64,000 nt of DNA from Gluconobacter sp. Dm-62 (GTDB lineage: Bacteria > Pseudomonadota > Alphaproteobacteria > Acetobacterales > Acetobacteraceae), in contig NZ_JAERLY010000002.1 of NCBI RefSeq assembly GCF_018256155.1, forward strand, positions 124,001 through 188,000, in the 5' to 3' direction. Shown piece by piece: positions 9,462-18,214 of this stretch. Position numbers and translations under genes: made by a program. Numbering within the stretch: the first letter of the stretch is position 1; every line of letters begins with the position of its first letter. The notes under the pieces are model-generated. The model did not search any database, had not been told where the DNA came from, and saw only the letters and a program-made list of their open reading frames with translations.

Positions 9462-9490
9462 TTGACGGAACGCCATGTCGGGTCCATGTT
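9462..9490 (+). promoter_or_regulatory. Candidate clpP promoter
   Basis: TTGACG at 9462-9467 and CATGTT at 9485-9490 are separated by 17 bases, just after the tig terminator and 44 bases before the clpP start. The -35 is strong and the -10 is weak for the housekeeping sigma factor. The CCATGTTA context also resembles alphaproteobacterial heat-shock (RpoH) -10 elements, which would suit clpP. Position and spacing are seen; the sigma class is inference. Confidence 0.5.
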
Positions 9491-9533
9491 AGGAAGCAGA
9501 AGAAAGCCTATCGGGCATTGAGGAACAGACAGC

Positions 9534-10181
9534 ATGGCCATTCGGGATCGTGATCCCCTCGAGGTGTTCAGCAACTCTCTGGTGCCGATGGTGGTCGAGC
9601 AGACTGCCCGCGGAGAGCGCTCGTTTGACATCTTTTCGCGCCTCCTTCAGGAGCGCATCATTTTCCTGACCGGACCCGTCTATGATCAGGTTTCGTCCCT
9701 GATCTGCGCGCAGCTCCTTTATCTGGAGAGCGTGAACCCCACCAAGGAAATCTCGTTCTATATCAACAGTCCGGGCGGTGTCGTCTCCGCCGGTCTCGCG
9801 ATCTATGACACCATGCAGTACATCCGCTGCCCCGTGAGCACGGTCTGTATCGGTCAGGCTGCTTCCATGGGTTCCCTGCTTCTGGCAGGTGGCGAAAAGG
9901 GGCATCGTTACGCGCTCCCGAATGCTCGCGTGATGGTTCACCAGCCGTCCGGTGGTGCTCAGGGACAGGCTTCGGATATCGAGATCCAGGCTCGGGAAAT
10001 TCTCATCATCCGTCAGCGGCTGAACGAGATTTATCGCGAGCATACTGGCCAGACGCTGGAACAGATCGAGCAGAAGCTCGAACGTGACAGCTACCTCTCA
10101 GCCAACGAGGCTCGGGAATTCGGGCTCATCGACAAGGTGGTCGAGCGCAACCCGCACGAAACCACACCAGACCCGAGTTAA
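9534..10181 (+). CDS. clpP: ATP-dependent Clp protease proteolytic subunit
   Basis: Serine protease that forms the two-ring chamber served by ClpX and ClpA. The 215 residues match the standard length with a short propeptide. The catalytic triad is visible: Ser111 in GQAASMGS, His136 in VMVHQPSGG and Asp185 in ERDSYLSA. The oligomer-stabilising GGxxxG region SPGGVVSAG is present. The ATG at 9534 follows GAGGAACAG. The gene is monocistronic by its flanking terminator and the hairpin after it; clpX follows 196 bases downstream. Confidence 0.98.
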   Translation: MAIRDRDPLEVFSNSLVPMVVEQTARGERSFDIFSRLLQERIIFLTGPVYDQVSSLICAQLLYLESVNPTKEISFYINSPGGVVSAGLAIYDTMQYIRCPVSTVCIGQAASMGSLLLAGGEKGHRYALPNARVMVHQPSGGAQGQASDIEIQAREILIIRQRLNEIYREHTGQTLEQIEQKLERDSYLSANEAREFGLIDKVVERNPHETTPDPS

Positions 10182-10223
10182 GACGTCTAGAAAGCGGGGG
10201 GAGTCTGGCGCTCCCTCTGAAAC

Positions 10224-10255
10224 CGAAAAGCGGCATTCCGATATGCCGCTTTTCG
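10224..10255 (+). terminator. Hairpin terminator after clpP
   Basis: A 13-bp perfect inverted repeat (CGAAAAGCGGCAT at 10224-10236 and its complement at 10243-10255) with a 6-base loop. The right arm ends in CTTTTCG, so the T-rich part lies in the stem instead of after it. It probably ends clpP transcripts, perhaps only in part. Confidence 0.6.
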
Positions 10256-10377
10256 TGTCTTGGGGCTTTTCGGCTCCGGGGTTGCCGAAGGCTTTGACCT
10301 CGGCCTAAAGTTAAAGTTCTTTCGCATGTCCGCTGCGTCAATGTGGTCGGGTCGTGCGCAAGGGAAAGGGAACAGCA

Positions 10378-11643
10378 ATGAGCAACAAGTCCGGCGATTC
10401 CAAGAACACCCTGTATTGCTCGTTCTGTGGGAAATCCCAGCACGAAGTCCGCAAACTGATTGCTGGTCCCACGGTCTTCATCTGTGATGAGTGTGTCGAA
10501 CTCTGCATGGACATCATCCGTGAAGAGCACAAGACCCATCTCGTGAAGTCCCGTGACGGTGTTCCGACCCCCAAGGAAATCTGCAAGGTCCTTGACGATT
10601 ACGTAATCGGTCAGTTCGAGGCCAAGCGTGCGCTCTCCGTGGCGGTTCATAACCACTACAAGCGCCTCGCCCATGTCGCAAAGAGCAGCGATATCGAGAT
10701 CGCGAAGTCCAATATCCTGCTGATCGGCCCGACGGGTTCGGGTAAGACCCTGCTCGCCCAGACGCTGGCGCGGATCCTTGACGTTCCCTTTACGATGGCC
10801 GATGCCACGACCCTGACCGAAGCCGGCTATGTTGGCGAGGACGTGGAGAACATCATTCTCAAGCTGCTGCAGTCCGCTGATTACAATGTGGACCGGGCGC
10901 AGCGCGGTATTGTCTATATCGACGAGATCGACAAAATTTCCCGCAAGTCCGACAACCCGTCCATCACCCGTGACGTGTCGGGCGAGGGTGTGCAGCAGGC
11001 TCTCCTGAAGCTCATGGAAGGCACTGTTGCCTCCGTGCCGCCGCAGGGTGGTCGCAAGCATCCGCAGCAGGAATTCCTGCAGGTCGATACGACCAATATG
11101 CTCTTCATCTGCGGTGGCGCCTTCTCCGGTCTGGACAAGATCATCTCGGCCCGCGGCAAGGGGTCGGGCATCGGCTTCGGCGCGGATGTCCGTTCGGATG
11201 ACGAGCGGCGTCTTGGCGCGATCCTTCAGAGCGTGGAGCCGGAAGATCTACTGAAATTCGGTCTTATCCCCGAGTTCATTGGTCGTCTGCCTGTTATCGC
11301 TGCTCTGAATGATCTGGATGAATCGGCCCTGATCCAGATCCTTAGCAAGCCCAAGAATGCGCTGGTCAAGCAGTACGGCCGTCTTTTCGAAATGGAAGGC
11401 GTCAAGCTGACCTTCACGGAAGATGCGCTGGCAGCCATCGCCAAGCGTGCCATCGAGCGTAAAACCGGCGCGCGTGGCCTGCGGTCGATCCTGGAAAACA
11501 TCCTGCTTGGCACGATGTTTGATCTTCCCGGTCTTGAAGGCGTCGAAGAGGTCGTCATCAATCGGGAAGTGGCGGAAAGCAAGGCCCAGCCAGTCTATGT
11601 CTATGGGAAGGGCAAGTCCGAACCCGCAGAGCAGTCTGCGTAA
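10378..11643 (+). CDS. clpX: ATP-dependent Clp protease ATPase subunit ClpX
   Basis: AAA+ unfoldase that feeds substrates to ClpP. An N-terminal C4 zinc-binding domain ([11 protein letters not shown] and CDECVELC, residues 14-40) is followed by the AAA+ module with GPTGSGKT Walker [10 protein letters not shown] Walker B, the ClpP-contacting IGFGAD loop (IGF tripeptide) and the sensor-2 arginine in GARGLRS. The 421-aa length is normal. The ATG at 10378 follows AAGGGAAAGGGAA; eight upstream in-frame codons are not family-like. The 10256-10377 spacer contains TTGACC at about 10294, but I see no convincing -10. Confidence 0.98.
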   Translation: MSNKSGDSKNTLYCSFCGKSQHEVRKLIAGPTVFICDECVELCMDIIREEHKTHLVKSRDGVPTPKEICKVLDDYVIGQFEAKRALSVAVHNHYKRLAHVAKSSDIEIAKSNILLIGPTGSGKTLLAQTLARILDVPFTMADATTLTEAGYVGEDVENIILKLLQSADYNVDRAQRGIVYIDEIDKISRKSDNPSITRDVSGEGVQQALLKLMEGTVASVPPQGGRKHPQQEFLQVDTTNMLFICGGAFSGLDKIISARGKGSGIGFGADVRSDDERRLGAILQSVEPEDLLKFGLIPEFIGRLPVIAALNDLDESALIQILSKPKNALVKQYGRLFEMEGVKLTFTEDALAAIAKRAIERKTGARGLRSILENILLGTMFDLPGLEGVEEVVINREVAESKAQPVYVYGKGKSEPAEQSA

Positions 11644-11734
11644 AAATGCTCCCGGCTCTTGTGCCGGGCCCATCGGCTTTCGACATAACTGACTGAGGTT
11701 GTCCGAATTCATGCCTCTCAAGCATGAAAGAAAT

Positions 11735-11768
11735 GCGGTGCCAGCGCTGCCTGGCAGGTCGGTACCGC
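11735..11768 (+). promoter_or_regulatory. Hairpin in the lon leader
   Basis: GCGGT (11735-11739) and GCCAG (11740-11744) pair with ACCGC (11764-11768) and CTGGC (11751-11755), giving a two-part stem with an asymmetric bulge that ends 27 bases before the lon start. A smaller CATGC/GCATG stem lies just upstream (about 11710-11726). These could affect lon translation or its heat response. The structure is seen by eye; function is unknown. Confidence 0.4.
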
Positions 11769-11795
11769 AAGATCGTCCCTCTGGAGATCAAGTGA

Positions 11796-14348
11796 ATGAC
11801 TGACGATACCAAGCCGAAAACCCGTCGCCGCACAAAGAAGACGGATGACGTCGCCGTCGCTGAGAAGCCCGTTGCGGCTCCAAAAAAAGCTGTCCGCAAG
11901 CCGCGTAAGGCTGCCACCGCAACGGTTGTCGAAACCGTGCAGGAGCCTGTGCGTCACGACGTGATGGCTGTTCTGCCGCTGCGAAACATCGTCGTTTTCC
12001 CGCACATGATCGTGCCGCTGTTTGTCGGACGTGAAAAGTCGGTGAAGGCGCTGGAGACGGTCACGCGCGAAAGCAAGCAGATCCTGCTTGTTGCGCAAAA
12101 GGATGTCTCGCTGGACGACCCATCGGTGGATGACATCTACCGCTATGGCACCGTTTCGACGATCCTCCAGTTGCTGAAGCTGCCGGACGGGACCGTCAAG
12201 GTTCTGGTTGAGGGGACGCGTCGTGTGCATATCACGCGCCTATTCGATGTGGACGGCCATTTTGAAGCCGAGATCGAAGAAATTCCTGAAGAGGCCGTGG
12301 ATGCCGCTCCGGGAAGCGAAATCGAGGCCTTGAGCCGTTCGACGGTTTCGCAGTTCGAGCAGTATATCAAGCTCAACAAGAAGATCCCGCCGGAAGTCAT
12401 GGTCTCGATCAACCAGATCGAGGGCATTTCCAAGCTTGCCGATACGATCGCGAGCCACCTGAATCTCAAGATTTCCGAAAAGCAGGAAATCCTTGAGACT
12501 GCTTCTGCGGCCCGTCGTCTGGAGCAGGTCTTTGCCCATATCGAGACGGAAATTGGCGTCCTGCAGGTCGAGAAGCGCATCCGTAACCGCGTGAAGCGGC
12601 AGATGGAGAAGACCCAACGCGAGTACTATCTGAATGAGCAGCTCAAGGCGATTCAGAAGGAACTCGGCGAGGGCGAAGACGGCAAGGACGAGAACTCCGA
12701 GCTTGAAGAGAAGATCAACAAGACCCGTCTGAGTCGTGAGGCCAAGGAAAAGGCCCATGCCGAGCTGAAGAAGCTGCGTGGCATGAGCCCGATGTCGGCC
12801 GAGAGCACGGTTGTCCGCAACTATCTCGACTGGCTGCTGGGTATTCCCTGGAAGAAGCGTTCCAAGATCACGCGTGAGTTCCAGCAGGCCGAGGACGTTC
12901 TTGAAGCCGAGCACTACGGTCTTGAAAAGGTCAAGGAGCGGATCCTCGAGTATCTGGCTGTGCAGACGCGCTCGCAGAAGCTCAAGGGACCGATTCTGTG
13001 CCTTGTCGGTCCTCCGGGCGTGGGCAAGACCTCGCTGGCGCGCTCCATCGCCAAGGCGACAGGCCGGAACTACATCCGGATGTCCTTGGGCGGTGTGCGT
13101 GATGAGTCCGAAATCCGTGGTCACCGCCGGACCTATATCGGCTCCATGCCGGGCAAGATCATTCAGGGCATGAAAAAGGCGCGGACATCCAACCCGCTGT
13201 TCCTGCTCGATGAGATCGACAAGCTGGGTGCTGACTGGCGTGGTGATCCATCATCTGCGCTGCTCGAAGTGCTTGATCCGGAGCAGAATTCGACGTTTGC
13301 CGATCATTATCTGGAAGTGGATTATGATCTGTCGGATGTGATGTTCGTCACGACGGCCAACAGTCTGAACATGCCCCAGCCGCTGCTGGACCGCATGGAG
13401 ATCATCAATCTGTCTGGCTACACAGAAGACGAAAAGGTGCAGATTGCGCGCCGTCATCTTCTGGGCAAGCAGGCCGAGGCGCATAACCTTAAGCCGGATG
13501 AGTGGACGGTTACGGATGATACGATCCGCGAGCTGATTCGGGCCTATACCCGCGAAGCCGGTGTCCGGAACCTTGAGCGCGAACTGGCAAAGCTTGCGCG
13601 CAAGACGGTCAAGGAGATCATCACGACGGGCGTGAAGCACGTTGAGATTACGCCTGAAAATCTTGAGAAATATGCGGGTGTCCGCCGTTTCCGTCATGGT
13701 GAGACCGAGACGGAAGATATGGTTGGCGTCGTGACGGGTCTGGCATGGACCCAGGTTGGCGGCGAAATCCTGACGATTGAGAGCGTGATGGTTCCGGGCA
13801 AGGGGCAGGTCAAGCAGACCGGCAAGCTCGGTGAGGTGATGCAGGAAAGCATTTCGGCCGCGCTGTCCTATGTCCGCTCGCGGGCCCAGGATTTCGGGAT
13901 CCGTCCACCGCTGTTTGAGAAGCGGGATATCCATATCCATCTCCCCGAAGGTGCGACTCCGAAAGACGGCCCATCGGCCGGTATTGCGCTTGCGACATCG
14001 CTGGTCAGCATCATGACCCAGATCCCCATTCGCAAGGATGTGGCTATGACGGGCGAGATCACGCTGCGTGGTCGTGTTCTGGAGATCGGTGGGCTCAAGG
14101 AGAAGCTTCTGGCGGCCCTACGGGCAGGCATCAAGACAGTGCTGATCCCCAAGGATAATGAGAAGGATCTCGCGGAGGTGCCGGACAATGTCCGCCATGC
14201 CCTCAAGATCATTCCCGTAAGCCATGTGGACGAGGTCCTGAAGATTGCTCTGACGCGCTCGCCCGAGCCCATCGAATGGGACGAAAGCGTCGATCCAATG
14301 GGTGGAATTGCGGTAGATAAAACGGCTCCGCAGGCACTTCCGCACTGA
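11796..14348 (+). CDS. lon: ATP-dependent protease Lon
   Basis: Single-chain AAA+ serine protease for misfolded and regulatory proteins. The substrate-binding N domain begins near residue 57 (AVLPLRNIVVFPHMIVPLFV). The AAA+ module has GPPGVGKTS and FLLDEIDK, and the protease domain has catalytic Ser727 (PKDGPSAG) and Lys770 (GGLKEKLLAA). At 850 aa it is longer than most Lon proteins because of an Ala/Lys/Arg-rich N-terminal tail of about 50 residues (TRRRTKK, KKAVRKPRKAA). The ATG at 11796 follows CTGGAGATCAAGTGA. It lies between clpX and hup, an order common in Proteobacteria. Confidence 0.98.
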   Translation: MTDDTKPKTRRRTKKTDDVAVAEKPVAAPKKAVRKPRKAATATVVETVQEPVRHDVMAVLPLRNIVVFPHMIVPLFVGREKSVKALETVTRESKQILLVAQKDVSLDDPSVDDIYRYGTVSTILQLLKLPDGTVKVLVEGTRRVHITRLFDVDGHFEAEIEEIPEEAVDAAPGSEIEALSRSTVSQFEQYIKLNKKIPPEVMVSINQIEGISKLADTIASHLNLKISEKQEILETASAARRLEQVFAHIETEIGVLQVEKRIRNRVKRQMEKTQREYYLNEQLKAIQKELGEGEDGKDENSELEEKINKTRLSREAKEKAHAELKKLRGMSPMSAESTVVRNYLDWLLGIPWKKRSKITREFQQAEDVLEAEHYGLEKVKERILEYLAVQTRSQKLKGPILCLVGPPGVGKTSLARSIAKATGRNYIRMSLGGVRDESEIRGHRRTYIGSMPGKIIQGMKKARTSNPLFLLDEIDKLGADWRGDPSSALLEVLDPEQNSTFADHYLEVDYDLSDVMFVTTANSLNMPQPLLDRMEIINLSGYTEDEKVQIARRHLLGKQAEAHNLKPDEWTVTDDTIRELIRAYTREAGVRNLERELAKLARKTVKEIITTGVKHVEITPENLEKYAGVRRFRHGETETEDMVGVVTGLAWTQVGGEILTIESVMVPGKGQVKQTGKLGEVMQESISAALSYVRSRAQDFGIRPPLFEKRDIHIHLPEGATPKDGPSAGIALATSLVSIMTQIPIRKDVAMTGEITLRGRVLEIGGLKEKLLAALRAGIKTVLIPKDNEKDLAEVPDNVRHALKIIPVSHVDEVLKIALTRSPEPIEWDESVDPMGGIAVDKTAPQALPH

Positions 14349-14376
14349 CACTGATACGCTTCTGCGATTCTAGCAG

Positions 14377-14404
14377 TTGACGCGGGCAAAATCCGCTTCA
14401 TAGT
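14377..14404 (+). promoter_or_regulatory. Probable hup promoter
   Basis: TTGACG (14377-14382), a 16-base spacer and CATAGT (14399-14404), 28 bases after the lon stop. Five of six bases match the housekeeping -35 and four of six the -10. It would give a start site near 14411 and a hup leader of about 80 bases. Confidence 0.6.
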
Positions 14405-14424
14405 GCGGCCGCAGATCGAACAAG

Positions 14425-14467
14425 GCGCCTGAGCCAGAAGGGACTCACCAGAGCCCGGCTCAGGCGC
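14425..14467 (+). promoter_or_regulatory. 11-bp inverted repeat in the hup leader
   Basis: GCGCCTGAGCC (14425-14435) and GGCTCAGGCGC (14457-14467) are perfect inverted copies with a 21-base loop. The repeat ends 22 bases before the hup ATG and 10 bases before the ribosome-binding AAAGG. It is not followed by a T run, so it is unlikely to be a lon terminator. It may be a leader structure or a protein-binding palindrome. Confidence 0.6.
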
Positions 14468-14489
14468 TCTAACACCAGAAAGGCACATC

Positions 14490-14774
14490 ATGGAGAAGCC
14501 CCTCAACAAGCAGGAACTGATCGCCGCCGTTGCAGACGCTGCCGATCTTCCGAAGGCCAAGGCCAGCGAAGTTGTCGATGCGGTGTTCAGCACGATCGAA
14601 GCGACGCTTGCCAAGAAGCAGGAAGTCCGTCTCGTCGGTTTCGGCAGCTTCGTGACCGCAACGCGCAAGGCCGCCAAGGGCCGCAACCCGCGTACGGGCG
14701 AAGAGATCGACATTCCGGCATCCACCTCTGTCCGCTTCAAGCCGGGCAAGGGTCTGAAGGACGCCGTGAGCTGA
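14490..14774 (+). CDS. hup: HU family nucleoid DNA-binding protein
   Basis: A 94-residue histone-like protein that bends and packs DNA as a dimer. The N-terminal helical body (NKQELIAAVADAADLPKAKA) and the DNA-grasping beta arm (GFGSFVTATRKAAKGRNPRTG) with its conserved RNP tip are all visible. It is more like HU-beta than IHF. The start follows AAAGGCACATC. It has its own apparent promoter after lon and a strong hairpin after its stop. Confidence 0.95.
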   Translation: MEKPLNKQELIAAVADAADLPKAKASEVVDAVFSTIEATLAKKQEVRLVGFGSFVTATRKAAKGRNPRTGEEIDIPASTSVRFKPGKGLKDAVS

Positions 14775-14787
14775 GAAAGCTCACAAA

Positions 14788-14823
14788 ACGGTTCTGGGTG
14801 GCTTTACCGCCATCCGGAACCGT
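14788..14823 (+). terminator. 15-bp hairpin after hup
   Basis: ACGGTTCTGGGTGGC (14788-14802) pairs along its whole length (two G-T pairs) with the segment 14809-14823, leaving a 6-base loop. It starts 14 bases after the hup stop. No T run follows (GTGTATATAG), so it may act as an mRNA 3'-end stabiliser or weak terminator. Its loop holds the candidate -35 of the tRNA-Val promoter. Confidence 0.6.
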
Positions 14824-14830
14824 GTATATA
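14803..14830 (+). promoter_or_regulatory. Candidate tRNA-Val promoter
   Basis: TTTACC (14803-14808), a 16-base spacer and TATATA (14825-14830), 19 bases before the mature tRNA 5' end. The downstream transcript would include tRNA-Val and probably birA. The -35 lies in the loop of the hup 3' hairpin. Confidence 0.5.
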
Positions 14831-14849
14831 GACCTCACAAACATTCTGA

Positions 14850-14924
14850 GGGCGATTAGCTCAGCGGTAGAGCGTCTCGTTTACACCGAGAGGGTCGGCG
14901 GTTCAATCCCGTCATCGCCCACCA
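14850..14924 (+). tRNA. tRNA-Val (anticodon TAC)
   Basis: A 75-base tRNA with encoded CCA. GGGCGAT (14850-14856) pairs with ATCGCCC (14914-14920). The anticodon stem TCTCG/CGAGA holds loop TTTACAC with TAC at 14882-14884. The D loop (AGCTCAGCGGTAGAGC) and T arm (GGCGGTTCAATCCCGTC) are canonical. It lies 19 bases before birA. Confidence 0.97.
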
Positions 14925-14943
14925 TCATGAATACTGTAAAATT

Positions 14944-15675
14944 ATGAATTGGCGTTTCGAATACTACGAAACGCTCGGGTCCACTTCCGATCTGTGCAAA
15001 ACCAGAGCCGAGGCCGGTGAGCCCGAACATCTTGCCATTCAGGCTTTTTCCCAGACATCAGGTCGCGGAACGCGCGGACGAACCTGGAGCGATCCAGGCG
15101 GCAATCTTGCGATCTCCCTTCTGTTCCGCCCTGCCAATCCAGCAGCTTTCATCGCGGCTCTTCCGTTTCTGATTGCGGTTGCGTTGTATGAGGCCGCCAC
15201 GCATTTCTGTCCGACCGCTACAGGGCCGTCACCTTTTATGGTGAAATGGCCTAATGATCTCCTGTTGGATGAACGCAAAATGGCCGGTGTGCTGATCGAA
15301 ACAGGCGGCCGGCAGGGTAGATCCTGGGTGGTTGTGGGAATCGGAGCCAATCTGACGCAGGCACCGGAAATTCCCGGTCGTCGTCTGGCAGCGCTTTCCG
15401 AAAAGACAACAGCACCTTCCGCAAGAGCCTTCGGTGAGATGCTGGTGGTGCAGATCGAGCGCTGGTCCGCCATTCTGGCAGGGCAGGGATTTGAGCCGAT
15501 ACGGGCTGCCTGGCTGACGAGAGCCCACCCGGTCGGGACGCGACTTGCGGTTCAGGGTTGTGAAACCTATATTACAGGTTCGTTTTCAGGGCTCGATGCG
15601 CAGGGACGCCTGCTGCTTGCCTTGCCCAACGGTGAAACCATTCCGGTTGTAACCGGCGATATCCTGCTGGACTGA
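14944..15675 (+). CDS. birA: Biotin--[acetyl-CoA carboxylase] ligase
   Basis: Activates biotin as biotinyl-AMP and attaches it to the biotin carrier protein of acetyl-CoA carboxylase. Motifs: STSD near residue 15, the biotin/AMP loop GRGTRGRTW (about 40-48) and [17 protein letters not shown] (about 101-117). At 243 aa it lacks the N-terminal helix-turn-helix of E. coli BirA, so it is a ligase only and not a bio-operon repressor. It begins 19 bases after tRNA-Val, and coaX follows 16 bases later. Confidence 0.93.
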   Translation: MNWRFEYYETLGSTSDLCKTRAEAGEPEHLAIQAFSQTSGRGTRGRTWSDPGGNLAISLLFRPANPAAFIAALPFLIAVALYEAATHFCPTATGPSPFMVKWPNDLLLDERKMAGVLIETGGRQGRSWVVVGIGANLTQAPEIPGRRLAALSEKTTAPSARAFGEMLVVQIERWSAILAGQGFEPIRAAWLTRAHPVGTRLAVQGCETYITGSFSGLDAQGRLLLALPNGETIPVVTGDILLD

Positions 15676-15691
15676 AGGACCGGACTGCAAC

Positions 15692-16504
15692 GTGCTTCTC
15701 GTCATTGATGCTGGAAACACCAACATCGTGTTCGCTGTACACGATGGAGAGTCGTGGCTGGGACAGTGGCGGATTTCGACGAACGAAGCGCGGACGGCCG
15801 ATGAGTATGCCGCATGGCTTCTGACACTTTTTGATCGACTGGGTCTGGACGCAAAAAGCATTGCGCGCGCCATCATCGGGACGGTCGTGCCGGTCGCGCT
15901 GTACGAGCTGCGCCGTTTCTGTCGCGAATGGCTGGACGTTGTGCCTTTGGTCGCCAATGCCAGGTTGGACTGGGGGATCGACGTTTTGGTCGACAATCCC
16001 AATGAGCTTGGTGCGGACCGGCGCCTGAATGGCCTTGCGGGACGCGAACGCTATGGCGCGCCCCTAATTGTTGTCGATTTTGGCACGGCAACCACGTTTG
16101 ATGTCGTGAACAGTGCCGGTCAGTTCTGTGGAGGTGCGATCGCTCCGGGTGTAAACCTGTCGATCGACGCGCTGCACCGTGCCGCCGCACGATTGCCCCG
16201 CATGAGCATTGGCCGCCCCTCAACGGCGATTGGCCGCAATACGAGCGTTGCGATGCGTTCCGGGTTGTTTTGGGGTTATGTTGGTCTCGTCGAGGGACTG
16301 ATCCGCCGTATTTCCGATGAAATGGACGCAAAGCCAACTGTGATCGCAACAGGCGGTCTGGCTCCACTGTTCTCTGAGGGAACGCCGCTTTTTGATGTGC
16401 TGGCGCCCGATCTGACACTGGATGGCCTGCGCCTTCTGGCAGACCGCAATACGGGTCCGCCGCTTTCCTATTCCCCCGGACGCTCACAGGGCATCGGGCA
16501 ATGA
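15692..16504 (+). CDS. coaX: Type III pantothenate kinase
   Basis: First step of coenzyme A synthesis, phosphorylating pantothenate. The ASKHA fold is shown by the N-terminal phosphate loop DAGNTNIVF (residues 5-13), the DFGTATTFD motif near 130 and GAIAPGV near 150. The 270-aa length is typical. The start is GTG at 15692 ([11 protein letters not shown]), set by alignment to the family start. It lies between birA and the RNase J gene, a common alphaproteobacterial order, and all three are probably cotranscribed. Confidence 0.95.
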   Translation: MLLVIDAGNTNIVFAVHDGESWLGQWRISTNEARTADEYAAWLLTLFDRLGLDAKSIARAIIGTVVPVALYELRRFCREWLDVVPLVANARLDWGIDVLVDNPNELGADRRLNGLAGRERYGAPLIVVDFGTATTFDVVNSAGQFCGGAIAPGVNLSIDALHRAAARLPRMSIGRPSTAIGRNTSVAMRSGLFWGYVGLVEGLIRRISDEMDAKPTVIATGGLAPLFSEGTPLFDVLAPDLTLDGLRLLADRNTGPPLSYSPGRSQGIGQ

Positions 16505-16544
16505 ATATCACTCCGATTATATGTCATAACTGCAAGGAACCATC

Positions 16545-18203
16545 ATGACAGAAAAACCAGACGGTCTGTCTTTCCTGCCCTTGGGCGGGACGGGCGAGAT
16601 CGGTATGAATTTCAATCTCTACTGCCTCACCAAGAACGGGCGCGACACCTGGCTTGCCATCGACTGCGGCATCGGGTTCTCGGGCAACGATACGCCTGAA
16701 GCCGAAGTGCTGATGCCGGACCCGACCTTCATCGCCGATCGTGCGCGGGACCTTTGTGGTCTGGTGATCACGCATGCACATGAGGATCATCTGGGTGCGG
16801 TGGCGCATCTGTGGCCCTATCTGCGCTGCCCGGTTTATGCGACGCCGTTTGCAGCTGCCGTTCTGCGACGCAAGCTGCAGGAAGCGCATCTGAACAATCA
16901 GGTTAAGATCCATGTCATCCGCCCGGCTTCGCGCTTTGAGGTGGGGCCGTTCGATCTTCAGTTCGTCTCCGTCACGCATTCCGTTGCTGAAGCGCAGGCT
17001 GTGGCGCTGCGGACGCCGCATGGCCTGATCGTCCATACGGGCGACTGGAAGCTCGACGAGAACCCGCTGGTCGGTCCGGTGACGGATCTTGAGACGTTTG
17101 CCAAGCTGGGCGACGAAGGCGTTCTGGCCATGGTCGGTGACAGCACGAATGTGCTCAAGCCCGGCAAATCCGAGTCCGAAGCCGATGTGCGCAAGGGCCT
17201 GACGGAGCTGATCGCGGGTCTGGAAGGCCGGATTGCCGTGACGTGCTTTGCCAGTAACGTGGCGCGTGTCGAGAGCATCGCGAAAGCGGCACAGGCATCT
17301 GGCCGTGTGGTCATGATTGTTGGGCGTTCGCTGCGGAACCTTGAGACGGCTGCGCGCGAGTGCGGCTATTTCCAGGATCTGCCGCCGTTCCTGACCGAGC
17401 AGGATGCGCGGGACGTGGACGACGAAAATCTGCTGATGATCATCACGGGCAGTCAGGGCGAGCCGCGTTCGGCCCTGTCCCGGATTGCTTCGGACACGCA
17501 CCCGAACATCGCCCTCGGCGAGGGCGATACGGTGATCTACAGCTCGCGGATGATCCCTGGCAACGAGCAGGCCGTCATGGCCGTGCAGGACAACCTGTCG
17601 CGCCGCGGCGTGACGGTCCTGACGGACAAGGATGCCAAGGTTCACACCTCCGGTCATGCGACCAGCGAAGACATTCGCACGCTGTACCGGATCGTCCGTC
17701 CGAAATACAGCATCCCGACCCATGGCGAATGGCGTCACCTGACGGCTCACGCCGCATTGGCGCATGAGATGGGTTCTGACCCGATCCTGCTGGAAGATGG
17801 CGATATCCTGAACCTGTCTCCGGGTGAGGTGAAGGTTGTCGATACGGCACCGACGGGCCGTCTGGCGCTGGATGGTGGCCGTCTGCTGCCAATGACGGGC
17901 GGGGTTCTGGCCGCGCGTCGCAAGATGCTGTTCAACGGCATCGTGCTGGCAAGTTTCGCTGTCGATGATGAAGGCTATGTCATCGGCGAGCCGAAGATCA
18001 GCGCGCCGGGTCTGCTGGAATCTGACGATCCGGAAAGCATCCGGATTCAGGAAGAGTTCGCTGATTCCATCGACCAGATCCCGGACGAGCTGCGTCAGGA
18101 CGATGCCGCTTTCCGGGATGCGGCCAAGACGGCCCTGCGCCGTGCTCTGGGGCGCAAGCTTCAGAAGCGTCCGCTCGTTGATGTCCATCTGCTGCGCGTC
18201 TGA
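16545..18203 (+). CDS. rnj: Ribonuclease J
   Basis: Metallo-beta-lactamase / beta-CASP ribonuclease with endonuclease and 5'-3' exonuclease activity in RNA maturation and decay. The zinc motif [10 protein letters not shown] lies near residue 75, GDSTNV near 195, and the beta-CASP region with SGHATSED and PTHGEW at about 370-395. The C-terminal domain completes 552 residues, the usual length. RNase J is typical of Alphaproteobacteria and absent from E. coli. proS follows 11 bases later. Confidence 0.95.
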   Translation: MTEKPDGLSFLPLGGTGEIGMNFNLYCLTKNGRDTWLAIDCGIGFSGNDTPEAEVLMPDPTFIADRARDLCGLVITHAHEDHLGAVAHLWPYLRCPVYATPFAAAVLRRKLQEAHLNNQVKIHVIRPASRFEVGPFDLQFVSVTHSVAEAQAVALRTPHGLIVHTGDWKLDENPLVGPVTDLETFAKLGDEGVLAMVGDSTNVLKPGKSESEADVRKGLTELIAGLEGRIAVTCFASNVARVESIAKAAQASGRVVMIVGRSLRNLETAARECGYFQDLPPFLTEQDARDVDDENLLMIITGSQGEPRSALSRIASDTHPNIALGEGDTVIYSSRMIPGNEQAVMAVQDNLSRRGVTVLTDKDAKVHTSGHATSEDIRTLYRIVRPKYSIPTHGEWRHLTAHAALAHEMGSDPILLEDGDILNLSPGEVKVVDTAPTGRLALDGGRLLPMTGGVLAARRKMLFNGIVLASFAVDDEGYVIGEPKISAPGLLESDDPESIRIQEEFADSIDQIPDELRQDDAAFRDAAKTALRRALGRKLQKRPLVDVHLLRV

Positions 18204-18214
18204 GAGAAATACAC

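Noticed and set aside
8040-9476. A 478-codon open frame antisense to trigger factor
   Set aside because: Shadow frame produced by high-GC codon use; it also crosses the tig terminator, which a gene would not do in this way.
10256-10377. A promoter for clpX at TTGACC (about 10294)
   Set aside because: The -35 is good but no acceptable -10 lies at 16-18 bases, so it is mentioned only under clpX.
11651-11668. CCCGGC/GCCGGG hairpin after clpX as a terminator
   Set aside because: Only 6 bp and no T run after it on the plus strand; too weak to annotate.
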